Assembly (NCBI RefSeq): GCF_002706375.1
Contig: NZ_CP017706.1
Location: 124,001 to 188,000, forward strand
DNA length: 64,000 nucleotides
Direction: 5' to 3'
Source: Lactobacillus amylovorus DSM 20531
GTDB lineage: Bacteria; Bacillota; Bacilli; Lactobacillales; Lactobacillaceae
The notes under the pieces were generated by a model that worked only from the letters and a program-made list of their open reading frames with translations, made no database searches and was not told where the DNA came from. The translations under genes and the position numbers were made by a program. Below, piece by piece: positions 36,549 to 45,568 of the stretch; position 1 is the first letter of the stretch; each line of letters starts with the position of its first letter.

Positions 36549-37376
36549 TTATCTATTTACAATTTTAGGTTCAATCCATTTTCTAACAAACAAGATATCG
36601 CATAGACCAAATACTAAGTCTACTATCAATAAAAGAAGATCATCTAACCAGATTGGATCATATGACTGAAGTACTTTATTAGTATCAACCAAGTTTTGTA
36701 AGTGAGAAAGGACGATTAACCAAACATAAACAGCAATAATTACTAAAATCGCCATGATCAAAAGTCTAATCCATAAGGTGCTCTTTACAGGGAGTTCATT
36801 AGAAACAATTCTTGAAACAAAGTTGGCAAAACTTACAAAGAAATAAATAAACAAAATAACTAATACTACAAATAGCCAATAGAATTCAAAAGATACATTG
36901 ATTCCTGGCACATTTGGTGTAAGAGGAAATAAGCCAAATTGACTAAATGCTTCTGCCACACAATTTGGTCCCATAGTAGGAATAAGCAGAAGAATATTTA
37001 TAACTTGTTGCAATAAGAAGAAAACACCACATGCAATTAAGCTACTGAATACATTAGCTAAATAAGTCTTTCTTTCATCTACAGCAGCTAAGTGCCAAGT
37101 TTGACTCATATTGATCTTTTCGTTTTGCCAGCAAGTAACTGCACAAAAAGCAATATCAAAATAAATAGTTAAAGTAGCCATATTATAGCGCCAAAAACTA
37201 CCTAAATTATGAGTCGGCGTATAAAAGAAAGATAAATCATAATTACCGGTTCCCCAAGCGAATATTGAAAGAAACGCTATTGTAAACAAGTTAATGACGA
37301 AAAGCAAATAAATATATCTACTTTTCTGTACCCACATTTGTTTGAAAAGATTACCAAAACTAGTCAACTCATTCAT
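36549..37376 (-). CDS. ABC-2-like permease, paralogue 3 of 3
   Basis: A 275-residue polytopic protein with about six membrane helices. The N-terminal [20 protein letters not shown] and the loop [22 protein letters not shown] match the corresponding parts of the next two genes. The C-terminus WIEPKIVNR is nearly identical to that of paralogue 2. It is the last gene of the GntR-ABC operon, 6 bp after the previous permease. Substrate unknown. Confidence 0.8.
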   Translation of the reverse strand: MNELTSFGNLFKQMWVQKSRYIYLLFVINLFTIAFLSIFAWGTGNYDLSFFYTPTHNLGSFWRYNMATLTIYFDIAFCAVTCWQNEKINMSQTWHLAAVDERKTYLANVFSSLIACGVFFLLQQVINILLLIPTMGPNCVAEAFSQFGLFPLTPNVPGINVSFEFYWLFVVLVILFIYFFVSFANFVSRIVSNELPVKSTLWIRLLIMAILVIIAVYVWLIVLSHLQNLVDTNKVLQSYDPIWLDDLLLLIVDLVFGLCDILFVRKWIEPKIVNR

Positions 37377-37382
37377 CCCCTT

Positions 37383-38225
37383 CTAACGATTAACTATTTT
37401 AGGCTCAACGAATTTCTGAATAAGAAGACAATTAATAATGCCTAGCAAAATTGCGCCAATCCAGTATTCAAGCGCAGAAACTCCAAGAGTATCAACATCA
37501 ATAGCTCGATGGGTTCTAGCAAATAAATGATTAGTATACATGGTTAACACTTGATCGTTGATTCGCAATGCAATAATCACACCAACAATTACCAAAATAG
37601 CCATTACAACTAATCTGACTGCAGTAGTATTTTTCATTGGCAATTGGTCAGCAATGGTTCTAGTCAAAAGATTGGCTAAGCTAACAAAAGCAAAGATAAT
37701 TAAACACAATCCAACCAGAGTTAATAGTTCTTCAATAAGAGACCAGGCAGACTCAATAAAAGAAATATTTGCACCAAAACTTGTACCAACGAAAGGATTG
37801 ATATGATGGCTAAAACTGTCAATAGTTACTACGACTAAACCTATTACAATTTGAATAACGAAGATATAAGCACATTCAACTATGCTAGAAACAATATTAA
37901 TGATCCAAATTTTACTACCAGATGCTGGAATCAATTGCCAAGTCTGACTTAAATTGATTTTTTCATTTTGCCAGCACATTAGGCCTAAAAAGGTAACATC
38001 GGCAAAAAATGTAGTAAGTACACCCAGACCCAATATCAAGTCCCAAAGATTGTCACTTCCAATAAATCCGCTAGCAACATTATTAATGGGATTGCCATCG
38101 CCTTTAAAAATGACTCCCATTAAGAACATAAATGCCACGGCAAAGGTTTGGATTAACAAAACCAGATTAGCATACCGACGCTTTTGTAAAAACATTTGTT
38201 TAAATAAAGCTTTAGTACTTGTCAT
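37383..38225 (-). CDS. ABC-2-like permease, paralogue 2 of 3
   Basis: A 280-residue membrane protein with about six helices. It shares [42 protein letters not shown] and the C-terminal FVEPKIVNR with its neighbours, which indicates tandem duplication. ATG lies 9 bp after the previous stop. It presumably assembles with the ATPase at 39071-39778, but which permeases pair is not known. Confidence 0.8.
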   Translation of the reverse strand: MTSTKALFKQMFLQKRRYANLVLLIQTFAVAFMFLMGVIFKGDGNPINNVASGFIGSDNLWDLILGLGVLTTFFADVTFLGLMCWQNEKINLSQTWQLIPASGSKIWIINIVSSIVECAYIFVIQIVIGLVVVTIDSFSHHINPFVGTSFGANISFIESAWSLIEELLTLVGLCLIIFAFVSLANLLTRTIADQLPMKNTTAVRLVVMAILVIVGVIIALRINDQVLTMYTNHLFARTHRAIDVDTLGVSALEYWIGAILLGIINCLLIQKFVEPKIVNR

Positions 38226-38234
38226 AGCGGCCTC

Positions 38235-39071
38235 CTAGTTCTGTTTAGCTTCAACGAATTTATTCAAAAGGAAAATATCGATTAAAGTAATAATTACATC
38301 AAAGGCCAAAAATTCTAGTACGACTGACCAAACTCCTGTATCACCAGAACCAAAATCAAATGGCGTAAATTGACCAATCACAGAAAATAATGTACTTGAT
38401 GCATAGACCAAAAGCCAGACAATCATGATCACTATGATTAATCTAACAAAAAACATCAAGGCTTTACTTGAACCATTAGGCAAAAAATCCATAATGCTTC
38501 TGCTGCTTAAATTAATCAAGCTAACAATGGCGTACCAAGCATAGCCTAATAAGATTACTAGTAATAATCCGCCTAGTAGTTGGCCCCAGGTCTGAGCACT
38601 AATATCAAAGTTGCTTCTTTGAAGAGCTTCTTTAATTTCTTTACTTGATAAAAGCAAAGGTAGCGACATTACTACAGCAGTTACAAACTCTAAAATACCA
38701 AGCCAAATGTATGAAAGAAAAGCTGTACCAAAGTTGCTTAATAAAAATTTGGTATCACTGATTGGAATTAAACGCCAAGTTTGACTACGGTTAATTCTTT
38801 CGTTTTTTACGGAAGAAACAATCCAATAAACGAAATCCGCCACAAATGATGTCATTAGCATCATTACTGCAAACATGAATAAGAATTCTACCACCGGGTT
38901 AATTGTTTCCCGTGCACTTTCCACTACTATTTCTTGAGCATGACCTCCAGCAGAGACCATCATCATGATCGTGAAGCACAAACTAGCAAAGGCCTGGATT
39001 AAGTAAATTAAATAAACTGACTTGCTTTTTTCTTGAAACATTCTGTTGAACAATGTATTAAAACTAGTCAT
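38235..39071 (-). CDS. ABC-2-like permease, paralogue 1 of 3
   Basis: A 278-residue membrane protein, the most divergent of the three (C-terminus FVEAKQN). It keeps FNTLFNRMFQEKSKSVYLIY and VKNERINRSQTWRLIPISDTK. Its start overlaps the ATPase stop by one base, so the two are coupled and likely form the primary transporter pair. Similar GntR-regulated units in Gram-positives respond to cell-envelope stress or act in export. That role is inferred from context only. Confidence 0.8.
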   Translation of the reverse strand: MTSFNTLFNRMFQEKSKSVYLIYLIQAFASLCFTIMMMVSAGGHAQEIVVESARETINPVVEFLFMFAVMMLMTSFVADFVYWIVSSVKNERINRSQTWRLIPISDTKFLLSNFGTAFLSYIWLGILEFVTAVVMSLPLLLSSKEIKEALQRSNFDISAQTWGQLLGGLLLVILLGYAWYAIVSLINLSSRSIMDFLPNGSSKALMFFVRLIIVIMIVWLLVYASSTLFSVIGQFTPFDFGSGDTGVWSVVLEFLAFDVIITLIDIFLLNKFVEAKQN

Positions 39072-39778
39072 TATTCATCATCCTCATCTGCATAAAAGCT
39101 CTCGTAGTATTCTTCAATTGACTTGTGGTTTTGTCTGATATCGTCTGCTGATTTATGCTCTAAAACTGTATTGTCCTTAACGATGACTACTTCATCAAGC
39201 AATGATGAAATCTCATTGACAAAGTGATCAGAGACTAAAATAGTAGAATTTTCGTCTTTCCACAAAATAATTGAATTGATGATCTTCTTGCGGGCCATTG
39301 CATCAATGCCGCCAAATGGTTCATCAAGCAAATATAAATCTGCCTTACGTGCAAAAGTCAAAGCAATGATTAGCTTTTCACGCATACCACGAGACAATTG
39401 ACTAAGTTTCATCTCAGGATCTAACTTCATGAATTTGCGTAATTCATCAAATTCATTTTCATCAAAATCTTGAAAGATCGTAGCGTAAAAGCGAACAATT
39501 TGCGCAATCTTAGTTGAATCACTGAAACCTGTTAAGCCATCAGTAAAAGATAATTTAGCCTTTCTTTCAGCTTCTTTAGTTGCACCAGCTAAATCAATCT
39601 GTCCCTTATAATTCTTGGCCACTCCAGCGATAATACGCATTAAAGTTGTTTTACCTGCCCCATTTTCACCTAATAAGGCCACGATTTTGCCTGACGTTAA
39701 AGTTAGATCAACATCTTTTAAAATTGTTTTTTGATTTTTCTTGTAAGTTAAATCTTTAATAATTAATAAATCACTCAT
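39071..39778 (-). CDS. ABC transporter ATP-binding protein
   Basis: The 235-residue ATPase for the adjacent permeases. Walker A GENGAGKTT lies at about 37-45, the signature in this subfamily is LSRGMREK, Walker B DLYLLDEPFGGID, and the switch His is in VSDHF. The start ATG 39776-39778 (MSDLLIIKDL) is used because GAGGATCATA precedes it. A four-codon longer frame exists. It overlaps the regulator gene by 8 bp. Confidence 0.9.
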   Translation of the reverse strand: MSDLLIIKDLTYKKNQKTILKDVDLTLTSGKIVALLGENGAGKTTLMRIIAGVAKNYKGQIDLAGATKEAERKAKLSFTDGLTGFSDSTKIAQIVRFYATIFQDFDENEFDELRKFMKLDPEMKLSQLSRGMREKLIIALTFARKADLYLLDEPFGGIDAMARKKIINSIILWKDENSTILVSDHFVNEISSLLDEVVIVKDNTVLEHKSADDIRQNHKSIEEYYESFYADEDDE

Positions 39779-40145
39779 TATGATCCTCACTATCTTTCAA
39801 GTACTCTGTTAGTGTTGAGACTAATTTGTCCTTTTTAATACCTAATTTTTCCATATTTTGTACAAATTCATCTAACTCATTGTTGATGAGAGATTGCTTT
39901 GTTTTAGAAAGCAATTCCGTATCTTCAGTAACAAAATTACCTTCGCCACGCTTGGTATAAAGAATGCCTTGTGTGTTCATTTCCTGTAAAGCACGTTGAA
40001 CAGTATTGACATTAACAGTCAATCCCAATGCCAACTTTCTAACCGATGGAATCTTCTCACCGGCCTTCATCTTACCTAAAGCAATTTGACGATATAAATA
40101 TTGCTCAATTTGAAGATAAATAGGAATATTATCCTTAAATTCCAT
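39771..40145 (-). CDS. GntR-family regulator (YtrA type)
   Basis: A 124-residue repressor with a GntR winged helix (IPIYLQIEQYLYRQIALGKMKAGEKIPSVRKLALGLTVNVNTVQRALQEM, split over about 8-58) and only a short C-terminal dimerisation tail, as in the YtrA subfamily that controls ABC transporters. It heads the operon and overlaps the ATPase. A palindromic candidate operator lies 20 bp upstream of its start, so autoregulation is expected. Confidence 0.9.
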   Translation of the reverse strand: MEFKDNIPIYLQIEQYLYRQIALGKMKAGEKIPSVRKLALGLTVNVNTVQRALQEMNTQGILYTKRGEGNFVTEDTELLSKTKQSLINNELDEFVQNMEKLGIKKDKLVSTLTEYLKDSEDHNE

Positions 40146-40166
40146 TAACTCACCTTCTACATATAC

Positions 40167-40186
40167 TGTATTATTTATCTATTACA
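40167..40186. promoter_or_regulatory. candidate GntR operator
   Basis: Half-sites TGTATTA (40167-40173) and TATTACA (40180-40186) form a TGTAWTA-N6-TAWTACA palindrome just upstream of the regulator. This is the type of site bound by YtrA-like repressors. Confidence 0.5.
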
Positions 40187-40269
40187 CTAATAATACTACT
40201 AACTTTATACTCAATTTTCAAGTATTATTTTTATCCTGTTTCACATTTTTATAAAATTAAAATCCAAAA

Positions 40270-40310
40270 CAAAAAATAGCCAACATTGCTGATCTAACAA
40301 CAATATTGGC
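40270..40310 (-). terminator. intrinsic terminator downstream of pepT
   Basis: On minus, GCCAATATTG pairs with CAATGTTGGC (one mismatch) and is followed by TATTTTTTG. Plus-strand T-run also present, so it may act both ways. Confidence 0.65.
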
Positions 40311-40432
40311 ATATTTTTTGTCAATTATAATACTAGTGAATAACTTGTTATGCTTTAAATAAGCATAAGTTTTGCATAATCATGGGCATTTAAAAGTATA
40401 TATTTTTATAGTAGTTATTTAAAATTGTTTCA

Positions 40433-41674
40433 CTACTTTGCTCTTTCAGCATTTAATTCAGCCATTTTGATCATAACATCAACAGCCTTGTACATTGATT
40501 CAAGAACAGTATATTCGTAGCGACCATGCATGTTTTCTTCACCTGCAAAAATGTTAGGACAAGGAAGACCCATGTAAGTCAATTGTGAACCATCTGTACC
40601 ACCACGAACTGGATCTTCGTTGATTTCAAGACCTTCAGCCTTATATGCATCCCTAGCCAAATCAACAATATCCATGTGCTTCTTCAATTCATCAGCCATG
40701 TTGTAGTATTGGTCCCACATCTTCAACTTAATGCGTTCAGTACCAAATTCAGCGTTCATCTTGTCAACGATTGACTTAACCAAATTCTTACGTTCTTCAA
40801 GACCATCACGTTCAAAGTCACGGATGATGTAATCAAGGTGTGCATTATCAACAGTACCGTTGAAGCTCATCAAGTGGAAGAAACCTTCTCGACCATCAGT
40901 ATGTTCTGGACGATCATGTTCTGGCAATTGATTATGGAAATCAATCCCTACCTGAACAGCATTAATCATTTGACCTTTAGCTACAGCTGGGTGAACGTTA
41001 ACTCCTTGAATATCAAGACTAAATTGCGCTGCTGAGAAAGTACCCCAGTCAAGTTTACCAGGTGCTTCACCATCAACAGTAAAGGCAAAATCTGCACCGA
41101 AGTCTTTGACATCAAAGTGTTCTGCACCAGTACCGATTTCTTCATCAGGAGTGAAGGCTAAACGAATCTTACCGTGTTTTACTTCTGGATGGTTCATCAA
41201 GTATTCCGCAAAAGTCATTAATTCAGAAACACCACATTTGTCGTCCCCACCAAGCAAGGTATCACCTGAAGCAGTAATGATAGTTTGACCCTTATAGTTC
41301 TTCAAGTGTGGGAAAACCTTTGGATCAAGATAAAATTCCGAATCGCCTAATTGAATCTTGCTTTCACCATCATAATTTTCATGAATTTGTGGCTTAACAT
41401 TTTCTGAATTGAAGTCAGCTGTATCACTGTGTGCTAAAAAGCCCATTACAGGTACGTCGTAATCAACGTTTGAAGGAATTTCAGCAATTACGCTACCAGC
41501 TTTTTGATTATAGTGAACGTCACTAAGACCTAATTCTTCAAGGTCTTTCATAATGACATTCTTTTGGAAGTTTTCTTCTCTTTCAGTTGAAGGAAAACGA
41601 TCTGAATGTTCATCTGAACGTGAATTTACTTTTACATACTTTAAAAATCTTGGCAACAAGTTTGGGTATTCCAT
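40433..41674 (-). CDS. pepT: peptidase T (tripeptidase)
   Basis: A cytosolic zinc M20 aminotripeptidase that finishes digestion of imported peptides, important in amino-acid auxotrophic lactobacilli. The 413 residues include the metal-site motifs LAHSDTAD, ALLGGDDKCG-like (TLLGGDDKCG), FTPDEEIGTGAEHF and VDGEAPGKLDWG, and C-terminal PVRGGTDGSQLTYMG. It lies 19 bp after the Nif3-like gene in the trmK-nif3-pepT series. Confidence 0.95.
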   Translation of the reverse strand: MEYPNLLPRFLKYVKVNSRSDEHSDRFPSTEREENFQKNVIMKDLEELGLSDVHYNQKAGSVIAEIPSNVDYDVPVMGFLAHSDTADFNSENVKPQIHENYDGESKIQLGDSEFYLDPKVFPHLKNYKGQTIITASGDTLLGGDDKCGVSELMTFAEYLMNHPEVKHGKIRLAFTPDEEIGTGAEHFDVKDFGADFAFTVDGEAPGKLDWGTFSAAQFSLDIQGVNVHPAVAKGQMINAVQVGIDFHNQLPEHDRPEHTDGREGFFHLMSFNGTVDNAHLDYIIRDFERDGLEERKNLVKSIVDKMNAEFGTERIKLKMWDQYYNMADELKKHMDIVDLARDAYKAEGLEINEDPVRGGTDGSQLTYMGLPCPNIFAGEENMHGRYEYTVLESMYKAVDVMIKMAELNAERAK

Positions 41675-41693
41675 TTATTATATCCTCTTTCTA

Positions 41694-42491
41694 TTAAAAT
41701 AAATCTTGAAATGGATTTGTTGAAACTTCAGAAAGCTCAACGCCAACATTCCAATTATTCTCTTCGTTCCATTTCTTGAGACGATCATATACCTTATATT
41801 TAAACAATTTTTCAGTATAATGACCAGGATCAACTACTGTTAAACCGGATGAAATCATATCATGACCGACGTGATAATAAACGTCACCTGTAATAAAGGC
41901 ATCCAAATTATCATCTAAGGCTCTAGTCCAGTATTTACCACCATCACCACAGATAAAGCCAACAGTGGAAATTTTTTTGTCGTTATCCGCAGTAATCAAT
42001 CTGGCCATCTTGATCTTCATTTTGTCTTTAACATAATAAGCAAAATCATAAGCTGACATCGTCTTAGGTAGTTTACCCTTTCGTCCCATTGCAATGCCAT
42101 CATCATCTAAGCAAAATGGTTCAACATCTTTTAAGCCTAATTCTTCAGCTTGCCAATCAGCTGAGCCATTTTGTGCCTTATCAGAATTTGTGTGAATTGA
42201 ATAAACGGTAATGCCATTTTTGATGATCTCGCCATACATTGCATTTTGTGCGTTGGCAAAATCTAAATTACGTGCAGGTCTAAACATTACAGGGTGGTGG
42301 CTGACAATAAAGTTAACACCCTTTTTTACAGCTTCTTCGACAACTTGAGGACGTACATCCAAAGTCGTCATTACCTTAGTAACATCGGCATCCATTGAAC
42401 CGATTTGCATCCCCGCAGGATCGCCTTTAGAAGCAATGTCCTCTGGAAAATCTTGTCTTAAACGTTCAACAATCTCTTTGACTTTAGTCAT
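41694..42491 (-). CDS. Nif3-like dinuclear metal-centre protein (YqfO family)
   Basis: A 265-residue member of the widespread NIF3/DUF34 family, which binds two metal ions in a toroidal oligomer. The exact reaction is unsettled despite the GTP cyclohydrolase label in databases. Metal-ligand motifs visible are VSHHPVMF near residue 63, HTNSDKA near 100 and DPGHYTEK near the C-terminus. It lacks the PII-like insert of longer homologues. Overlaps trmK by 8 bp, the same pairing as Bacillus yqfN-yqfO. Confidence 0.88.
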   Translation of the reverse strand: MTKVKEIVERLRQDFPEDIASKGDPAGMQIGSMDADVTKVMTTLDVRPQVVEEAVKKGVNFIVSHHPVMFRPARNLDFANAQNAMYGEIIKNGITVYSIHTNSDKAQNGSADWQAEELGLKDVEPFCLDDDGIAMGRKGKLPKTMSAYDFAYYVKDKMKIKMARLITADNDKKISTVGFICGDGGKYWTRALDDNLDAFITGDVYYHVGHDMISSGLTVVDPGHYTEKLFKYKVYDRLKKWNEENNWNVGVELSEVSTNPFQDLF

Positions 42492-43170
42492 CGCTTAGCT
42501 CCTCCTTAATCAACTGAATATTATGTTCAACCTCATTAATACGGTCTTCGTCTTTATTTCGCGCCTTGTTCAAATTCTTTAGCAATTTTTCATTGTAAGC
42601 CAATTGCCCTTGCCATTTTTGATAAAAGACGGAGTTCTTTTCACGTACAATGAATGGACCAAAGAAAATATCTTTTTCGGTTAAATCATGTTTATTAGCC
42701 GTCAAACGTGCCTTAATTAATTCATAGGTGTGGCCGGCTTCTGCTATCAATTTTTCTGCTACAATTTCATAATTGTGCATCATTAACCAATTACGCACGC
42801 CAGCTTCACCGATATTAGGTTCAAGCACTAAATTTTTAAATTGAAAGTCTTTACTCCAAGCCGTATCCAAAATATCAACCATCAATTTTCCACCCATACC
42901 AGCGATTACTACAGTATCTACTTGATCTTGATGAGTAATAGTTTCTAGTCCATTGCCTAAACGCGTTTCAATTTGATCGCTTAATCCAGCTTCCGAAATA
43001 TCGTTTTTAGCATTTTCAAGCGGTCCTTCAGCAACATCACTTGCAATCGCATATTTTATTTTTCCTGATCTAACTAACTCAATTGGCAAATAAGCATGGT
43101 CAGTACCAATATCGGCAACTTTACTGTCGGGATCGACCATTTTTGCCAGCGTATTTAATCTTAAGTTCAT
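42484..43170 (-). CDS. trmK: tRNA (adenine(22)-N1)-methyltransferase
   Basis: Methylates A22 of tRNA in Gram-positives. A SAM-dependent fold of 228 residues: LNTLAKMVDPDSKVADIGTDHAYLPIEL at the N-terminus (SAM loop about 19-25), VVIAGMGGKLM at strand 4 and LVLEPNIGE, followed by a C-terminal coiled coil. ATG follows ATGGAGGATTAA. It is first in trmK-nif3-pepT. Confidence 0.92.
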   Translation of the reverse strand: MNLRLNTLAKMVDPDSKVADIGTDHAYLPIELVRSGKIKYAIASDVAEGPLENAKNDISEAGLSDQIETRLGNGLETITHQDQVDTVVIAGMGGKLMVDILDTAWSKDFQFKNLVLEPNIGEAGVRNWLMMHNYEIVAEKLIAEAGHTYELIKARLTANKHDLTEKDIFFGPFIVREKNSVFYQKWQGQLAYNEKLLKNLNKARNKDEDRINEVEHNIQLIKEELSDD

Positions 43171-43241
43171 TTAATCCTCCATAAAGAGTATGTTTAATCA
43201 AATTTTAGCATATTTAGTAGTTGTTTTTAGTCATGTTTTGC

Positions 43242-43247
43242 TATAAT
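43242..43247 (+). promoter_or_regulatory. extended -10 promoter element before the NUDIX gene
   Basis: TGCTATAAT ends at 43247, with TTGTTT at 43221-43226 as a weak -35 (15-bp spacer). It lies 26 bp before the NUDIX start. Confidence 0.55.
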
Positions 43248-43272
43248 CGTACAAAGAAAGTGGGTTTTTGCA

Positions 43273-43713
43273 TTGAAAAGAACTGAGACAGTAACTTTAA
43301 CTAACATGTGCATGATCAAAAATGGAGATAAAATTCTAGTTTTGGACCGCAACGATCCAGTTTGGCCAGGCCTTACCTTCCCCGGTGGTCACGTTGAACC
43401 ACATGAGTCTTTTAATGATTCTGTTGTTCGAGAGATCAAAGAAGAAACCGGACTGACCATTTCTCATCCCCAATTTGTTGGAGTAAAGCAGTTCTATGAT
43501 AAAAATCATGAACGCTATTTAGTCTTTTTCTATGTTGCCGATGAATTTAAGGGGACAGTCAAGGCATCAGACGAAGGGACTTTAACTTGGATGACTAAAG
43601 AAGAGCTGCAGCAACATAAGCTAGCTTATAATTTTGATCATGATTTACCTGTATTTTTCAATCCTAATGTTAGTGAACATATGCTTGATGGAAAACGAGA
43701 TGAACTTTTTTAG
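43273..43713 (+). CDS. NUDIX hydrolase (MutT-like)
   Basis: A 146-residue nucleoside-diphosphate hydrolase. The full Nudix box GGHVEPHESFNDSVVREIKEETGL (split: GGHVEPHE and REIKEETGL) is at about 37-60. The family includes 8-oxo-dGTP sanitising enzymes, but the substrate is not determined. Translation starts at TTG 43273-43275, behind AAAGTGGG. Its stop touches the ATG of the next gene without a gap. Confidence 0.88.
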   Translation: MKRTETVTLTNMCMIKNGDKILVLDRNDPVWPGLTFPGGHVEPHESFNDSVVREIKEETGLTISHPQFVGVKQFYDKNHERYLVFFYVADEFKGTVKASDEGTLTWMTKEELQQHKLAYNFDHDLPVFFNPNVSEHMLDGKRDELF

Positions 43714-44382
43714 ATGAAAAAAACAGAAAGCAAAGTATCGCTTTTTATTGCATTAATTGCAATTATTATTTTTGCTTCGGTACCGCTTTGGCACATTGAT
43801 TTAAATGCCAATAGACCTCATACTCAAGTCGTAAAAAAGAAAAAGCCTAAAAAGAAGAAAAAAGTAGTTCATAAGGTTACCTGGGGTTATCCTTTTAAAC
43901 GCCTTTACGAAAAGAAAATAAAATTTAAATCAGGCCAAAAATTCGGTGAAACTGACGTAATTAGACGTTACTACCCTACTAAGAGTTACTTCCACGATGG
44001 TTACGACTTCGGCTTCAGCGAAGTAGGACACTCCACTGTTTATGCCGTGCATGCTGGGACAATTCATAAAGTTAAGTATGCTCCAGGCCTTGGCTTATAT
44101 GTTTGGGTGATTTCTGATGATGGCTATGTAGAAATCTATCAAGAAGGTTTTCTCAGCATCACAGATATTTACGTAAAGAAGGGCCAAAAGATTAAGTTAG
44201 GCCAAAAGATCGGTCGCTTAACCGGTTCTCACATCCACTTAGGAATAACTAAGACAGACAAGAAATACATTGATAAACATGGTGTACCATGTCGCTACTA
44301 CTGGAAAGACAATGGTACTTGGCTCAACCCAATGAAGATCATTGAAGATGATATCGCTAAAGAAAAAGTCAGCAAACAATAA
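43714..44382 (+). CDS. membrane-anchored M23 (LytM-like) peptidase domain protein
   Basis: A 222-residue protein with an N-terminal membrane anchor (about 9-27), a strongly basic Lys-rich linker (about 40-53) and an extracytoplasmic LytM/M23 domain. Zinc-ligand patterns appear as HDGYDF (H-x3-D) and HIHLGI (HxH), so it may be a cell-wall endopeptidase. The Lys-rich linker may bind wall polymers. It starts right after the NUDIX stop. Confidence 0.82.
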   Translation: MKKTESKVSLFIALIAIIIFASVPLWHIDLNANRPHTQVVKKKKPKKKKKVVHKVTWGYPFKRLYEKKIKFKSGQKFGETDVIRRYYPTKSYFHDGYDFGFSEVGHSTVYAVHAGTIHKVKYAPGLGLYVWVISDDGYVEIYQEGFLSITDIYVKKGQKIKLGQKIGRLTGSHIHLGITKTDKKYIDKHGVPCRYYWKDNGTWLNPMKIIEDDIAKEKVSKQ

Positions 44383-44390
44383 AGCAAATC

Positions 44391-44427
44391 AAAAAAAGAC
44401 GTTAAGCATTTGCTTAACGTCTTTTTC
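44391..44427 (+). terminator. bidirectional intrinsic terminator
   Basis: AAAAAGACGTTAAGC pairs with GCTTAACGTCTTTTT around ATTT. It ends the M23 gene and, on minus, rpoD. Confidence 0.9.
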
Positions 44428-44440
44428 ATAGAACTAGATA

Positions 44441-45553
44441 TTAATCCATAAAGTCACGCAATTGATTTGAACGACTTGGGTGACGAAGCTTTCTTAAAGC
44501 CTTAGCTTCAATCTGACGAATACGTTCACGAGTTACGCCAAATACCTTACCTACTTCTTCCAAAGTACGAGTACGGCCATCATCAAGACCAAAACGCAAA
44601 CGTAAAACATTTTCTTCACGGTCAGTCAAAGTTTCAAGTACTTGTCCAAGTTGTTCCTTTAACATTTCGTATGAAGCATGTTGTTCTGGACTAGTTGCAT
44701 CCTTATCTTCAATGAAGTCACCTAAGTGTGAATCATCCTCTTCACCAATAGGAGTTTCAAGAGAAACCGGTTCTTGAGCGATCTTAAGAATATCACGAAC
44801 CTTATTGGTTGGCATATTCATTTCAGCACCAATTTCTTCTGGAGTTGGTTCACGACCTAAGTCTTGTAACAATTGACGTTGAATTCTAATCAACTTGTTG
44901 ATCGTTTCAACCATGTGGACAGGAATTCTGATAGTACGTGCTTGGTCGGCAATAGCACGGGTAATAGCCTGTCTAATCCACCAAGTTGCATAAGTAGAGA
45001 ACTTAAAGCCAAGACGATAATCGAACTTGTCAACGGCCTTCATCAGACCCATGTTCCCTTCTTGAATCAAGTCAAGGAATGACATACCACGACCAACATA
45101 ACGCTTAGCGATAGAAACAACTAAACGAAGGTTAGCTTCAGCTAATTCTTGCTTTGCTTCTTCATCGCCAGCTTCAATTCTCTTGGCAAGAGCGATTTCT
45201 TGGTCTGCAGTAAGAAGTGGCACACGTCCGATTTCCTTCAAATACATCCGTACTGGGTCATTCATTCGAACGCTTGAAGGTGCTGACATATCCTTTAATT
45301 CAGCCTTTTCAACATCCTTTTGCTTCTTTAAGGCTAACTTTGAAGGATCGCCATTTTCATCAACAATACTGATACCATTATCTTCAAACTCTTGTACAAG
45401 TTGGTCAACAGCCTTGCCTTGCAAATTATAAGGCTTAATCAGACGAGCAGTGAAGTCCTTTTCAGTAATTGTCTTTTCCTTCTTAACGTCCTTAACGACT
45501 TGCTTTACCACCTTGTCCAAAGATGGTTTTTGTGTAGTTTCTCTTTCTGCCAC
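44441..45553 (-). CDS. rpoD: RNA polymerase primary sigma factor
   Basis: The housekeeping sigma-70 factor, 370 residues. A short region 1.1 is followed by region 1.2 ([16 protein letters not shown]), region 2 with [21 protein letters not shown] for -10 recognition, region 3, and region 4.2 [29 protein letters not shown] for -35 recognition. Length and motifs are those of Gram-positive SigA. It is last in the glyQ-glyS-dnaG-rpoD operon, 15 bp after dnaG. Confidence 0.97.
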   Translation of the reverse strand: MAERETTQKPSLDKVVKQVVKDVKKEKTITEKDFTARLIKPYNLQGKAVDQLVQEFEDNGISIVDENGDPSKLALKKQKDVEKAELKDMSAPSSVRMNDPVRMYLKEIGRVPLLTADQEIALAKRIEAGDEEAKQELAEANLRLVVSIAKRYVGRGMSFLDLIQEGNMGLMKAVDKFDYRLGFKFSTYATWWIRQAITRAIADQARTIRIPVHMVETINKLIRIQRQLLQDLGREPTPEEIGAEMNMPTNKVRDILKIAQEPVSLETPIGEEDDSHLGDFIEDKDATSPEQHASYEMLKEQLGQVLETLTDREENVLRLRFGLDDGRTRTLEEVGKVFGVTRERIRQIEAKALRKLRHPSRSNQLRDFMD

Positions 45554-45568
45554 TAAAAAGCCTCCTTA

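Larger units (their letters stand above)
40146..40432. other. intergenic region between the GntR operon and pepT
   Basis: It holds the GntR operator region, a terminator for pepT at 40270-40310, and an AT-rich palindrome (ATGCTTTAAATAAGCAT within 40342-40370) without a T-run whose role is unclear. No coding sequence is evident. Confidence 0.6.

Noticed and set aside
40342..40370. AT-rich palindrome as a small RNA or second terminator
   Set aside because: No T-run follows on either strand and no clear promoter is nearby. Left only as a remark.
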